Source: Lucifuga dentata
Taxonomy: Eukaryota > Chordata > Actinopteri > Ophidiiformes > Bythitidae
Assembly (NCBI GenBank): GCA_014773175.1
Contig: VXCM01000267.1
Coordinates: forward strand, 24,214 to 88,213
Direction of reading: 5' to 3'
DNA length: 64,000 bases
Shown: piece after piece, positions 38,084-50,681 of the stretch
How the letters are laid out: each line of letters starts with the position of its first letter
Position numbering within the stretch: position 1 is the stretch's first letter
Notes under the pieces: model-generated
What the model saw: only the letters and a program-made list of their open reading frames with translations
The model's database searches: none
What the model was told of the DNA's origin: nothing
Program-made: the position numbers and the translations under genes

Positions 38084-38116
<33 letters not shown>
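38017..38116. repeat. (CA)n(GA)n compound microsatellite with N at 38083
   Basis: A CA tract (one CCA interruption) switches to GA at about 38066. The single N lies inside the GA part. Confidence 0.95.
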
Positions 38117-38120
<4 letters not shown>

Positions 38121-39221
38121 TATAAATGTCAGATTAGCTTTAGTGCTTACTGATTTAATCTTCTGAGTCAACAGAGCAATGCAGCCATGGCTCAGTGTCA
38201 GAAGCCAGTATAATGAACAGTCACTCATTTCACTCCACCGCTGCAGAACAGATCTAAAGCCTCATTCTTCAAGATTCTGTGGCTTTAGCAGACTTGTGAT
38301 AATTAATTCCAGGATCCAGGATCAAGCTAAGAAACTTTTAGAAACTTTCACAAAATGAATGAATTTCAGGGGCTTGAGGAAAGAAGACTGGAATATTGTT
38401 TGGAATCATTTCTACCTTTAGCAAACTCACAAGAGAAAATCATCAGGCTCCTGTGATTTTGATTTCTTTTTTTTTTTCCCCCGCTGGCCGTGATGGACTT
38501 CGGTTGGATCAGTCTAGTTCAGTCTAGTTATGTCTGAACTGAATAATAATGTTGTGCTCAGAGTGTTTCCAGGTTGTCCTCAAAACCTGGTCTCCGTGTT
38601 CAGTGATGTGGATGGAATCAATGAGGTGAAATAGTTGATAGTACACTGAGGCACAACTAATGGGTCAACTCCATGTTATCCCTCTGTCTTTGAAATGAAC
38701 CCCTTTGAGGCTATGGGGCACATACATGCATAATGTACAAATTACACACACCCACACCTGAATGCCTGTCCACAGTACTGTGTATGAAAACAAAATGCCG
38801 CACTCGCCTGACATAAATTCTGCATTAGCCATCGAAAACCTCAATGTTGCCTTAGCAACACATGCATAGCGTAGTTAGAGTCTTGTGGGTTGGTGTAATA
38901 AAGCTGAACCCTCCTAGCCCAATGGCTGCAGGGCCCCCAGTAATGGCTTTTATGGCATTCGTTATTGCCACACCACTGCGTCGGGAAATACATATGAGGA
39001 CACGCTTAGCCTCAAAGCCCAGATCCATGGTTTCACACAGAAGAGCTTCAAAGGAAGAGTTCAAAGTGAGGGAACAACACAGATTTCAGATCATCAGTGC
39101 TCCAGGCAAAGATGTCCACATTTACATGAAAAAAGGCAAAGCTGATGAGAAAAAAAAAAATCGACCTATTGCATGTTTCCTACATGTTGGGCAACTACAT
39201 GTTTGAGGAATAGCAGGAGTG

Positions 39222-39275
39222 AGCAGAGATCAGATGAGATTCAGATGAGACCTGAATCTCATCTGCTTCTCTGCT
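39222..39275. repeat. Long imperfect hairpin
   Basis: A 23-base arm starting AGCAGAGATCAGATGAG pairs with a 24-base arm ending CATCTGCTTCTCTGCT. The inner 14 bp (CAGATGAGATTCAG / CTGAATCTCATCTG) are perfect and the loop is 7 bases. The rest has one bulge and one mismatch. Confidence 0.9.
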
Positions 39276-40275
39276 GTAGTGTTTGAAAATGGTTTCACAA
39301 AATATATTTATATTTAAAAACTATATTTAATTTCCATGCCCTGAAATTCATGCTGGACACCAAAGTGTAGGAGTGTTGAAATCCACTGGAGCTATGATAA
39401 AATAATGGCTTAAACCTGAAAAGCATTCATCACTGGACATGGCCCCCCCCAAAAAATAAATAAATAAAAAAAGCTACAGACTTTTCTGAAAAGAAGAAAG
39501 TGAAGAAGAAAAAACAGTCCATACTACCTCATATTTTAACTGCATATATTACACAAAGACATTAATATTCTGAATACTGATAAAACAAAATAATACAAAT
39601 GTATTCATATTCAAAATATTTTGTATGCAAAACACATACAGTAGAAAGGAAAAGACAGCATGATGATTTGACTAAAAGTAGGATTTTCCAATGATTTGTT
39701 TTTCTTTTCTTAATTTGTGTAAAGAATGTGAAAAATTCTTCTACCTCTGAAGCTTATTTTGTTTTCTTCTGCTACAGTCTAACACAAACAGTCTAATGGA
39801 AGAGGTTTGCACCGAGGCACGACTGAGCATCACCGAAACGTTCCTGTCTGCATCTCTCTCTGCTTCTGTTCCTCTTAGTCGATGTCTGAGTGAGGAGAAA
39901 TTAGCAGAAGGAATTCAGAGCGAGGCCGCTTAGAGAAGGCTTTAAAAAAAAAAAAAAAAAAAGGAGCTTTGATCAGGACTCATGCCAGTAATCTGACAAA
40001 TCCATAAGGGGAGCAACTCAAATCATGTTCTTATGTAAGAGGCACCATATTGCATTTGCAGCTCACCGTGCTGTGTATTTATGAATGTGCATTAACTCAA
40101 GTTTGCTATTCTGTCTTTGAATCAAAATATTTTGGAATTGGGGATCTTTAATCACTCTATACTGTTGAAAAGATTCAGTGTACATGGCTGGATTTTATTT
40201 GGTTTGTTTGGTTGCGCGTGTGTGTCTGAGTGTTTCAAACAGCTGTGAAGCAGATAAGAAACCCCTGGTGACGCT

Positions 40276-40309
40276 TTTTTTTTTTTTTTTTNTTTTTTTT
40301 TTTTTTTTT
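40276..40309. repeat. Poly-T with assembly N at 40292
   Basis: Two T runs joined by one N. Confidence 0.95.
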
Positions 40310-40880
40310 AAATCCTACACTCCAGGTAGAGCGGATTTCAACCGTTCTGTTTTGCTGTGGCACAAACACGTACACATAGAAGCTGGGCAGATTTTGCTTC
40401 TATACCCCTGCCACTCAAAATTAGAGCATTGGCCTGTAAGATGATGAGTTCAAAGTGCAGACAAAGCTCATGTATGCCAATAACACACTTCAATTACCGA
40501 GATATAATGCACAAGAGCTTTTCAGTTTCATTCATTAGTGTCTCGCTGTTTGTTCCTTTGTTATTGTTGTTGTTGTTTTTATGTTTGTTTTTTTTAACGT
40601 TTTTTTTTCTTCTAACTTCTTTTCTAAACATATATAAAAAAAAACATTTTTAATTATTTGCTAAATGCCGGAAAGGTTCCAACTTCTCTTAAATTTGGTA
40701 AATTTTAAACAGTTGCTAATTGTCAGAAAGAAATTTGACATTTTATACATACATATTTGAATGGTAATGGCAAAAACATTATAAACTTTTAAGAAATGTG
40801 GGAAAACCTTTCAATTTTATTTACTTAGTTGGCTTTTACATTGTTACTCGTCAGAAAAAAAGCACAGTTTTAATTAATAG

Positions 40881-40895
40881 ATAATAATAATAATG

Positions 40896-40932
<37 letters not shown>
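40881..40932. repeat. (TAA)n trinucleotide repeat
   Basis: About 17 TAA units with one TGA variant. Confidence 0.95.
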
Positions 40933-40934
<2 letters not shown>

Positions 40935-41048
40935 GTTGTTGCATTTAGCTTAAACTGTAATAACTTCTTCAAATAAAAAATTTCAAACTGTATCAAATTC
41001 TAACATTAAGTGTTAGATGTCATTTTAATATGGGATTTATATATATAT

Positions 41049-41049
<1 letters not shown>

Positions 41050-41098
<49 letters not shown>

Positions 41099-41118
41099 NA
41101 CACACACACACACACACA
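41050..41118. repeat. (CA)n microsatellite with N at 41099
   Basis: Two CA runs joined by one N; true length unknown. Confidence 0.95.
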
Positions 41119-41457
41119 TACTGTATATATAGTTAGTGTAAATAATAAAAAAAAAACTACAATAGAAAATCATGTTTTTTTAATGCCACATTTGACATGC
41201 TATAGACTCTTGAGCTACCTTAAGTTCTGGTTTAAAGCACAGATGACCTGGTTGTTGTGGATACTGAACAATGAGTTTATGATATTTTTCTCATAGGCAC
41301 AATATTAAAGGGACTACTAACTGTATAGTTATGCTTTAGGGCTTTTGTTGCATGTTATTTTTACATGTCTTATCTGGAAGTTCTCCACATAAAGTGACAG
41401 CGATTTGGCTGTTACAGGTGTAACTGGTCAGAGTTGCACATGGAGAATTCGTAGTGG

Positions 41458-41458
<1 letters not shown>

Positions 41459-41511
<53 letters not shown>
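41459..41511. repeat. (CA)n microsatellite
   Basis: About 26 pure CA units. Confidence 0.95.
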
Positions 41512-41694
41512 AGGAGTGATGCACACTGCAATGGCATAGCCCAGCATTAACAGGATAATATCAAAGAACACACACACATACACCACTGCAGGATTTTTTG
41601 GCTGTTTTTGCCAGTTTACATCTGTCAAATGAAATGGAACCATACTGATGGTGATAAGGGTTTTTAAGGTCTGTGTACACTTTCATCAGGCAGT

Positions 41695-41695
<1 letters not shown>

Positions 41696-41725
<30 letters not shown>
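41696..41725. repeat. (CA)n microsatellite
   Basis: About 14 CA units, within 200 bp of the previous CA array. Confidence 0.95.
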
Positions 41726-41726
<1 letters not shown>

Positions 41727-42014
41727 CTATTGTCTATCAGGTCATCTGTGGTCATTATCTCAGCAAGGTGAGTTGAGGAATCATTGCAGCAGCAACAAAG
41801 GTTCACCCTGTGACCTTATCACAGCCCATCCTCTCGCTCTCCTTTTCCCTCCCTCTTTCTTTTCATGGCCACAGCTCATTTTGCCCATTCTATTCTCCAG
41901 CCTGCAAAGTTCACCATCCACATCATCTCTCTGAATAGTATCTAAGGAGAAGATCTCAAAATAGTTCAGGATTGAACAATAAAAGGGTTGTGCCACACCT
42001 TTTTTGTGTGTTTG

Positions 42015-42098
<84 letters not shown>
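42015..42098. repeat. (TG)n(AG)n compound microsatellite
   Basis: About 25 TG units then about 16 AG units. Confidence 0.95.
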
Positions 42099-42101
<3 letters not shown>

Positions 42102-43891
42102 CAGAGAGAGACTTTTGTACTACCTGATACCTTTATACTTTTCAAAGTACCACACAGACTGATTCCTCTCACAGTTTAAGCTCCATCTGGATCACACACT
42201 TGCTCGCTTCAGCTGTGTTACACGCACACAAACAAACAAAAACAAGTGTTCTCACCCTGGCAAAAGAAGTTTTGTCTTCTCAGCATGTTCTCCAACTATC
42301 TAACGCACCTCCTACTGTGTTCATTGTTTAAATAAACTCTACATGATACTTCAAGCTGTTTCCAAGTTACTGTTGCTATGGATGTCAGTCACAACAACGC
42401 ATACACAACCACTATCATCGCCTCCGTCAACCCACCGGATTATTTATTCTACCGCCCTGCCACTAAAAGTTTGGTGAGACTAAAATGTTGAAAACTTGGT
42501 TATGATGGCGTGCCAAGAGCTGACTCCGGTTTGATATGACTAATCCATCCTCACATCTTCCTATTACAAGGTGAAGTGAAAGTCTAAGTCGTGACATGAC
42601 AGTTACCAGTACAGACCAGCTAATGCCTTGTGCCACCCGACTTTCAATTAGGCTCAGATGTCAAATTAAAGAAAGATATTTCCTGGTTTATCTGGCATTG
42701 TGCTTCCAGGCTGATCTGGTCTGGAGATTGCTGTGTTGCAGGCATCTGTCTCTGTCTGCCATTACCCTTTCTCCAGGTGGTTGTCTTATCTTTACACCTC
42801 TCTTGGCTTTGTTACTTTATTTCACTTTAATTAGCTGGAGCTGCATTACTTGAGGCTGTGAAAGTGCATTAATTGAGTATACTGTGTGCCACTATGAAGA
42901 GTGTTTGCATAAAAGGGGTGTTTTCTAATGCAGTGAATGAGTATTAAAATCACATTTTTAGCTCTGCTGTAACAGAAAGGATGAAAGGAAATGAAAGGGA
43001 AGGAAATCAAATGTTTGACTGGGGATTAGCTGTGAGCTTTATGGAAGGAAATGCAGGCATTGCAGGCAAAATCACGAAATGGAAATCATGGTACTGTGTA
43101 ACAAACCTGCAGAGATCTGTACGTGGATTTAGTTCCACTCTGCAGTGTGACTCATTGGATGGCTAATTCCTTTGTTAGATATGCATTTTGGGAAATGCAA
43201 TAGCCACACTGTCAATTTTCTGCGTAAAAAGTATGAATGTGATAGCTGTCACAGAGTACTGCAATAGAGAGAAAAGTGCCAATCCACCTGAATGTGACGC
43301 CAGAGAGCTACACTATTTGTCCAAGGGAAATTATACATAGTATTGTGCAGGGATCTACAAGATATGACAAATAAAAAAATTAAAGAAGTATCTAAGTCTA
43401 AAATTTGGTACTTTTGCACCAAAGAATTTTTAAAATAGTAAATCTTGCTGACATGTGGTGTTATAGATATGACATTAGGTATAGCACAAGTTTGAGCTTT
43501 TAATACTGCCTCTGCTGGTAATTTCTTCACAGTTGCCACTAATAAAACTGACAAGAACACAGAAAGCAGGCAGGACAGAGGAGATATGAGATAAGAGATA
43601 TGAATTATCCTTAGGCTACAAATATTTTATTTTCACTGCATCAATCTACTCAAGAGAATTAAGAATGGGATTTTTATTATATGAACAATTCTGACAGTGA
43701 AATGAAGAGCAGTATCAAGTTGGGCTGGGTGATATAGCTGTAAAATAATCTCATGATATCTTATTTTTGCAAAAAGGATAAGTGTAAAAGTAGGCACAGT
43801 AGAATGTTTCCCTCCAGTAAAAGTATAATTAGTAAATCCTGTAATTTTTTTAGGTTGTTAGCAATAACTCAAATTAACTTGTTAGTCTGTG

Positions 43892-44045
43892 TAGAAAACT
43901 AAAATATACACATTAAATATAAAATTGCTAATTATGGCTTCAGAGCTGATCTTTGGCAGGTTATGATATAGAAAACTAAAATATACACATTAAATATAAA
44001 ATTGGTAATTATGGTTTAAGAGCTGATCTTTGGCATTATGATATC
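43892..44045. repeat. 77-bp tandem duplication
   Basis: Two adjacent copies with period 77 (43892-43968 and 43969-44045), each starting TAGAAAACTAAAATATACAC and containing GAGCTGATCTTTGGCA. They differ at only a few bases, and there is no N here, so this is a real duplication rather than an assembly join. Confidence 0.85.
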
Positions 44046-44212
44046 ACCTCCAGTGTTTAAAAAAGCTTCTACGATGTTGCACTTAAATATGGTTCCAAAG
44101 TTTGGCTCCAAGCCCGTCGTTGAGGTGAAGAACTCAACTGAAGTGAGCATCGTGGCTAAGCTAACTGGTCATATAACAACAAGGACCGCTGACAAAAAGT
44201 TAGCTGCTTCGG

Positions 44213-44560
44213 TCATTTCACCCCATTTGCTTTTTCTGTCATAGCGAGTACAACTCGTAACATTCTAGCCATGCCTGACTGAGTCAGTGTTGCGTCTTCT
44301 TTTGGATCGCAAATCTTCTGCTTTAGGTGATGAAACAAATTTGTTGTTCCCATATTTAGCCAGTTAGCCAAGTGGCTAAACCATTTGCAAACAACAGAGG
44401 TAGTTCCCTTTGTAAGAACTAATTCATCTGGTGCTGAACATGTTACCTTTGAGCATGTTTGTTTTCCATCACACGGTATTATCATGAACGATATTATATG
44501 ACACGGCTGTATGGTCCAGACACTTTCATATGGGTCATGGATTAATGTTACACAAGACAT
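44213..44560 (-). pseudogene. BED-finger fragment of a hAT/ZBED-like transposase
   Basis: The minus-strand frame contains a Cys near residue 58, then TTNLFHHLKQ near residues 73-82, matching the 'NTTNL..HLK..H' signature of BED zinc fingers found at the N-terminus of hAT transposases and domesticated ZBED genes. The second Cys of the usual CxxC is replaced (CKWF) and the last His position is not conserved (KQKI), so the finger is broken. The catalytic domain was not recovered downstream. It fits a hAT relic whose right subterminal region may be the 45.65-45.84 kb block. Confidence 0.5.
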
Positions 44561-45649
44561 ATTGAAAGGTTAACAAGGTAATTAAAAAGCAGTTCTCGTT
44601 TGTTAGTTCAAAAACTTGATGAACAGAAGCATAAAGTTTTTCTGATGATAATAGTGTATGTAGGATTCAAACAAGTGCCATTATCAGACCATCTGTACTG
44701 TCCATCTCTCTTCACACTTGGTTTTAGCGCAGCCTTGCAGTAGCCACATCACCCACGTATGTATGTCAGTAAACTGACTATTGTTAGTTTAGCTACCAAA
44801 GCTGAGACCTCACGCAATTTCATGTTCATATTAGAAAATTATTTGTGTAGGACCACAAGAGGGCACCAAGCCCATTTCAACGTCACAACAAAGCAAACAT
44901 TTGTTTCCCTAACAGTCAAAGACATGGCCATGTCAGCTTTAAATACTTTTAATATTAATGTAAAGAGTTCCTTGTTTCCTTTTCCTTCTCATCTGTGCCT
45001 CATTAAGATGAATTAATGTGTGACTTGCATAGTCGTCATGACAAAGTAGCACAAGGAGAATGAATAGACACCAACTATATGAATTTATTACTCAGTACAT
45101 CTTGTCCCCTGAACCCAAATATCACACTTCTGAAGACACTGCAGGGGAAACACTTGATACTAGCGATGGCAAAGTGCCACGATGCAGTGTGTTTCAAGTT
45201 TTGAACAGATGGAAGCCAGCCCATATTTTCATGAAAACTGGGTGAAATTAATTCATAGTCTGTTTTTCAGGTCATGAACTGCTTTACTAATTGGCTAATG
45301 CTTTACTGTTGTAAGTTTGCTGATTGTGGTAGTGAGTGTGCTCCATTTCATACCACCAGTCCCCTTGTACTTGCTTGTTACTGGTGTAAGATAGCGTGTT
45401 ATTGACAGATGCAGAAGATCAATAAATTCCTCTCACCACAGCAGATGACAGTGCATCAATTAGCTGCTAAATTTATTCATATATTTTTTCACTCTAGAGG
45501 ACAATGAAACTTGACGTTGTTAAGGTAAGACTTATGAACATCATATTTAAGTTGTTAAATATCACCAGTTAAGTTGATAATTTGGTGTATGTAATTAGCA
45601 GCAATGCGAAGTGCTCTCAAACTATAGTTGAGTTTAATTTTGTATGTTT

Positions 45650-45845
45650 GCAAAACAGATTTACTTTGACTTTCAATACTTAAGTACATTTGTTATCAAA
45701 ATAATATTTTTGATACTTAAGTAAAATTAACAGTGGTTCCTTAATTACTTTTACTGAAGTGTTTTTCTAATGTTCAAATCTTACATGTAACAAAGTTTTT
45801 AATGAGATATCTCAACTTTTACTCAAGTACAGCTTTCAGGTGCTT
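45650..45845. mobile_element. hAT-like subterminal block
   Basis: The block contains repeated ACTTTTACT / TACTTAAGTA motifs (TTTACTTTGACTTTCAATAC, TGATACTTAAGTAAAATTAA, CTTTTACTCAAGTACAG), characteristic of the ends of some fish hAT elements. Together with the BED fragment it suggests one decayed element reading leftward. Termini were not located. Confidence 0.4.
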
Positions 45846-48757
45846 TATCAGTGAAATAGGCCAACTGGCTATGTGGATAAGTCTGTAGTTGGCACTCTGA
45901 GAGATCAGCTAATGATCTGCTGACCTGCTTAATGCAAATAAATTCATTTTCCTGGATGAACTGACACTATGATCCTCCTCTATTGTCTATTTCCACAGAT
46001 ATACTTGGCTTTACCCAATGGTGTTCTTTGTTGGTTTAAATTCAAGTTACGAAATGGGATAAATAATTGGTGCAACCAACTTGGCTCCACTCAGTGTTTT
46101 TAGACCCAAATGTGTTTAAAACTAATAACTTTCTTGGCCATACTATGAAACAACAACTTCCAACTTTTTGACAATATGTCACAGAAAAACTTTTAAGTGT
46201 GTGAACGACTGATCTTTACCATAAAACCATCCTTGTAAAAACAACCCAGACTACAGAACCATCCATCGTTTCCATAGAAACCAAGAAAGCTCTTCTTCTT
46301 TCCAGTCCCTGCTTCAAGAAGTGATATCACACTTGGGTTCATTGTAATGAGATTCCCCACAAGCATTCACACATTTTCAGTTTTGTCATCCCAGGGAGCA
46401 GGAAAGCCAAAAAGGACAAATTGAATTTTCAGCAAACATTATTAAACTAGTTCTTTTTCCTTCCACTAAAGCGGTGAAAACTGTAGGACTTTGTGCACAC
46501 TTATTGCAAGAACACACACATATATGTAATAATGATATGGTAGCTGTTGGAGGGAGGTTTTTAAAAGTGGATGCACACCTGCGTTTGAGCAGTAGTACCA
46601 TTTCCTAATTAAACTGACACAACTTTGTGAGATAATGTTTTATTGGCTGTGACTTTGTCATATGAATTTAGCTTAAGTGTAGTGAGCAAATCTCAACAAC
46701 AAAACCAATGCTTATTTTTTAAGACTTAACTAGCTGGAGCCTTAGAGAATGATATGCCTGCTTTCCCGAAGCATAGATACATGTCCCATCTCTACTTTGG
46801 ACTTTTCCCACCATCTGTCTTCAAAAGAAATAGACAAGGAGGGACTTGCATGAAGTAAGTGGTGTTATGACCCTGATCATAATGTAGACTGGGAACTGGG
46901 GGGAGACTTAGGCAATAAAGGGAACCAGGACAGTATGGCAATTTTCCCCCAGGCTCAGTATAGGCATGCTTTAGCCATGCCATGCCATGATCATTTGTAC
47001 TCTCACTGTATTCTCATTGGGAGGATAACCAAGATTCCTGTGACATTCTAGCCCTGGTTGGGAGCAGAATCAAACACTGACGCTCCCACCCTCAACTAAG
47101 CTGGCTATGTAATAGTAAAATTTGTTGTCATGCAAGCAATTCCTTGCAGATGCAGAGTGAAGAAATTATAATATTTGGATTCACTCCTCAATTTTTTTGC
47201 TATTGCAGACACTGGGTTCAGTCTTTACAAAATAAAAACTTTAAAAAAATAACATTGGCTTAATGTAATGGACTCAAACTTCTCAAAAATACTTTTAAAT
47301 TCTGTTCATGTTATATAAAAACACAGGACAGTTTCTGAGGACGGTTGCTCATGGCATGTACAGGTATTCAAACCATATAGAAAAGCAGCATCATATGGGT
47401 GGCAGATGATGGAGCAGATGGAAAGACTTTGCCCAACACAAAAAGCCACAGGTCTGATTCTTTCTACAGCCATTATCTGTCTGCAAATAGCCATGTGTGC
47501 TGCTAAAGGGTCTATACTATACAATCTTTTAGATGAAGATATACTGTAGGCTTCGGTGTCTGAAATCTTATTGCATTTTTAAAGAGATGAGAGCTTTTTG
47601 ACAAAGCCGTAGGTGGCTGTTTTATGACAGATTCACCTATTGCAATAGTAGCATTTTTAACCAATATATATGATATAACCAATGAAGTAGTCATAGAGAT
47701 TTGACCAAATTCAAGATTGTCAGATAATCATTATTTATTTTTCCAACATGACAGAAATAACCTGACAGAAAAACCACTGAGGAAAGGAGATAAATGGGTT
47801 ATGAGGGGTTTTGAAATCGTGCTCCGGTTACAGGGGTGATCACAGTGAGCAAAAACATCTATTACTCTACCCCACACTGGTCCCACTGTGACATTATATG
47901 AAGCTCATTACAGCTAAAAAGTATCAGGGTGACAATGTAAGCTGACAAGGCTGTGACTCCACCATCCTACCTCAAGCTACCATATTCTCAAAGGAAGAGA
48001 CAGTATATCATGACAGTACGCACGCATAATGGTTCACACACGGTCATATATACCCAAAAACACCAAACCAACTCCAAAATCATTTTCTTCTTACTGTAAA
48101 AGGAGATGAGGGATTTCTGTAATAATAAACAGAAGGCCTCGATGACCACAGATGGCATAATGAACTGCAGGGCATTTACATGGCAAAAAGAAACATACAC
48201 ACATGCTGACTCCAACAAAGATGCACTTTTGATCACACTTTTGTTCTCTTCACAGAATTGTGCACAAAAAGGAGTGTGGGGGCATTTTCTTTTTTTATTT
48301 TTTGGAGTTGGGGTGGGGGGCTCAAAGAAAAAGGTCTCTGCTAGTAGAACATACACAGAAATTTAAAGCTAAACTTTAAATCCTCAGTGTTGAAATTCTT
48401 TTTCATTTTTTTCAACTTTTTCTGTCTTAATCATCAATTCTCCTCGTCTTTCACTCATTCAGTACAAATACTGAGTACTGAATTCTCTCAAATTCATTCT
48501 CCTGTGGTATAATTCACTTTCTTTTCCAATATCTTTCTGTGTCAGTCTCACTCCTTCAATCAGACACACATAGGCTTGTTCACACACACACACATGTAAA
48601 TAGATCAACCAAACCACATTCAATGTCTCTAATGATTTGACACTTAATGTTGTTGTGGTATCACTCTGTGGTTCATATCTAAGCAACATAAAACCCTAAG
48701 GACTGAGCTTAGATTTTTTCTTTCTCTCTCTACATACATATATATATATATACACGC

Positions 48758-48792
<35 letters not shown>

Positions 48793-49417
48793 TATCCTTT
48801 GAAATCATTAGAACAGATTGTGTGAAATGGCACTGGTTACTGGGGCGCAACTAAAAAAACAGATTTGGATCTTACATCTATAACTGTTCATATCTCTGCC
48901 TCCCTCCACACATCACCCAACTCTTTGCCAAATATCACCCCTCAGACTGGTGTGATGGTCCATGACCAGCAGCCAGCTTTAGTTATTATGAGCCTGATCC
49001 ATAAACATCAATAAAGTTCTACTTTCAAAAATAGACTGAATGGGACCTCAGATGCACATCAAAGGGAAGTTTCAATTATTCTCCATAGCTTGATGGCAGA
49101 ACTGCTTGATCAGTTCTGCCAATTGCACACAGCCCACATTAAAATTGAAAGTGCTTCAAGTAGCCAAGCACGTGCAAAACAGATACAAGAGAAATGCAAA
49201 ACCTGGGGAATGGGGTAAAGGTCCAATAGATAAAGGGCAGTTGCAAAAAGACAATAGGGAATGGAGGGAGCATTAATGTGATATTTATGTGTGCAACCAG
49301 TTTCCAAATTGAATGGATTTTCATTCACAAAATCTGTCAACAATTTTTGAATGCAACATCGGCATGGTTAATTCCGGTAGGTGTCTCAACACTTATACCT
49401 ATGTCCAAAACACATCC
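45846..49417. other. Gene-free stretch
   Basis: Ordinary AT-rich sequence with a TA/TACA simple repeat at 48731-48795. Open frames are short and lack splice context. Confidence 0.5.
48731..48795. repeat. (TA)n/(TACA)n simple repeat
   Basis: TACATA units flanked by TA runs on both sides. Confidence 0.9.
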
Positions 49418-49790
49418 ATCCACTTTTACTATCTCTTGCTACACTCTGTTTGCACCTGTGTGCAAACAGAGTGAAAACAGGCCATTTTAGGTTCTGTCTC
49501 TTTAAGGCTCCCTTCTGAGAAGCCAGTTTTGTTTTGATTGGTCAGAGAGGTAAGGGCCGGTGCTTTGTGGGTGTGTCTATCCAGTTGTGTTACAGGCTGA
49601 TGCAAATCTTTTACAGAAGTAAATGACTAAGCAAAAATTAGGCATTTGGGGCAGTTCAGGATCTATGGGTTTGGCTAACTGGATGCATTTCTTTTGTCAT
49701 GAACCTCAAGTTTTGCAACTTTGACAATGTTCAACACATACTCTATTATTACACTCTAAAAATAAGCAAAAATAATGAATATCCAGTTGG
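49418..49790 (+). mobile_element. M2 dispersed repeat, copy 2
   Basis: Shares GAGTGAAAACAGGCCATTTT, CTGTCTCTTTAAGGCTCC, GGGTGTGTCTAT, GGATGCATTTCTTTTG and GTTCAACACATACTC in order with copy 1, without the LINE insert. It carries a perfect 14-bp hairpin (49442-49473) at its left side. Confidence 0.6.
49442..49473. repeat. Perfect 14-bp hairpin
   Basis: CACTCTGTTTGCAC and GTGCAAACAGAGTG are exact complements around a 4-base loop (CTGT). Copies 1 and 3 of M2 lack the left arm. Confidence 0.95.
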
Positions 49791-50415
49791 TGAGTGAAAC
49801 AAAGCTTTTGAGAGTGACCATCAGTCACCATATGTACCTACTGCATAATGAGAGTATGTAGGCAGCTGGCATCTATCTGTTAATGAGCATTATCTCAAAA
49901 ATTAAAAAAACAATAACTTGGAGCAATTCTAAAGCTACAGCCTCTCAGTTTTGTCCAGTAAAATGACAACATACTGTCTATGATCTAAAAATACATTACT
50001 CACAAATATATGTATAAGGGTGGCATTCTATTCTGAATTACCTAGTTTCCTAGGTAACAGTCCATGAAACTGTGTTAAGCTGTGACAAGTGCACAGTGAC
50101 AACAAATAGTGATTTATTTTGGGCAACACTAGTTGCCTTGTATGACTCAAGGTGCTAAAATGTCAACATGTTGCAGTGGAATTTAAATTCCAATCACTGG
50201 TATATTGACCACAACATTAATCTGCCCAACACTTGCTGTATTCCTTGTAACTCATAATATCTTTAAAATTTTTCTACCTTATTCATGTCCTAGTCCATCA
50301 ATACTGCTTAACCCCTTTCCTCCCCCATGCACAGTGACAACTTAAACAGCACCCAGGTAACGGATTGGTCTTGGGAAAGCATACAGAGGGCCTCTGTGTT
50401 CTTGAAACATCTTAC

Positions 50416-50681
50416 CGGTGGCTGCTGAGAGTTGAGCCCCCCCCTCTTGGTGGACCCCCCTCTGGAGCTGAGCCTCTTCCATGATTCTGAAAAACGCCCC
50501 CTGGTGGTGGGACGTCCTGGCCCAGATGTCCCGGATGCAACAGATGAATCATCCCGGGTGGAGAATGGCCGCTCCCTGCGCAACTCCCTCCGCTCAGCCC
50601 ACTTCTTCTTGGAAGCCATTAGTGTGGATAAATCAGTCAAGGAGATGTGGGAAGTAGAGCAGCCACGCTGAGGCACGGAGG
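50416..50681 (-). CDS. Candidate coding exon, basic Ser/Arg-rich protein
   Basis: The minus strand has an open segment ending at a strong donor (CAGCCACCG then GTAAGATG; donor at plus 50411-50415). It reads ...STSHISLTDLSTLMASKKKW, then AERRELRRERPFSTRDDSSV and TTRGRFSESWKRLSSRGGST, a basic, serine-rich, probably disordered cytoplasmic stretch. The acceptor is uncertain: CTGACAG ending at 50682 (phase 1 in, 266 nt) or CCTCAG ending at 50668 (phase 0 in, 252 nt). Both keep the frame. The pyrimidine tract is weak, so a start at the internal Met (MASKKKW) is also possible. GC content is higher than nearby, which supports coding. Not recognised. Confidence 0.45.

Larger units (their letters stand above)
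32889..43890. other. Long stretch without a recognisable gene
   Basis: It holds poly-A/T runs with Ns (35151-35190, 37853-37882, 40276-40309), CA and GA arrays (38017-38116, 41050-41118, 41459-41511, 41696-41725, 42015-42098), a (TAA)n run, a long hairpin at 39222-39275 and 16-19 bp tandem duplicates (32322-32354 and 35305-35345). A segment at 38862-39064 is open on both strands but was not recognised. Confidence 0.5.

Noticed and set aside
38862..39206. 114-codon plus-strand frame and overlapping minus frame
   Set aside because: Both strands are open, no splice context, no recognised family, and the 3' part is lysine-rich from A-rich sequence.
39222..39275. Hairpin as a microRNA gene
   Set aside because: The stem is short for a pre-miRNA and no known seed or family was recognised; kept only as a structural repeat.
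41741..41767. 27-nt plus-strand segment between TCTATCAG and GTGAGTTG
   Set aside because: All frames are open and there is no partner exon nearby; it sits beside a CA array and is likely chance.
45498..45524. 27-nt plus-strand segment with strong acceptor and GTAAGA donor
   Set aside because: Its phase does not fit the plus-strand chain, it is far away, and such short bounded segments arise by chance in this much DNA. It could be revisited with RNA data.
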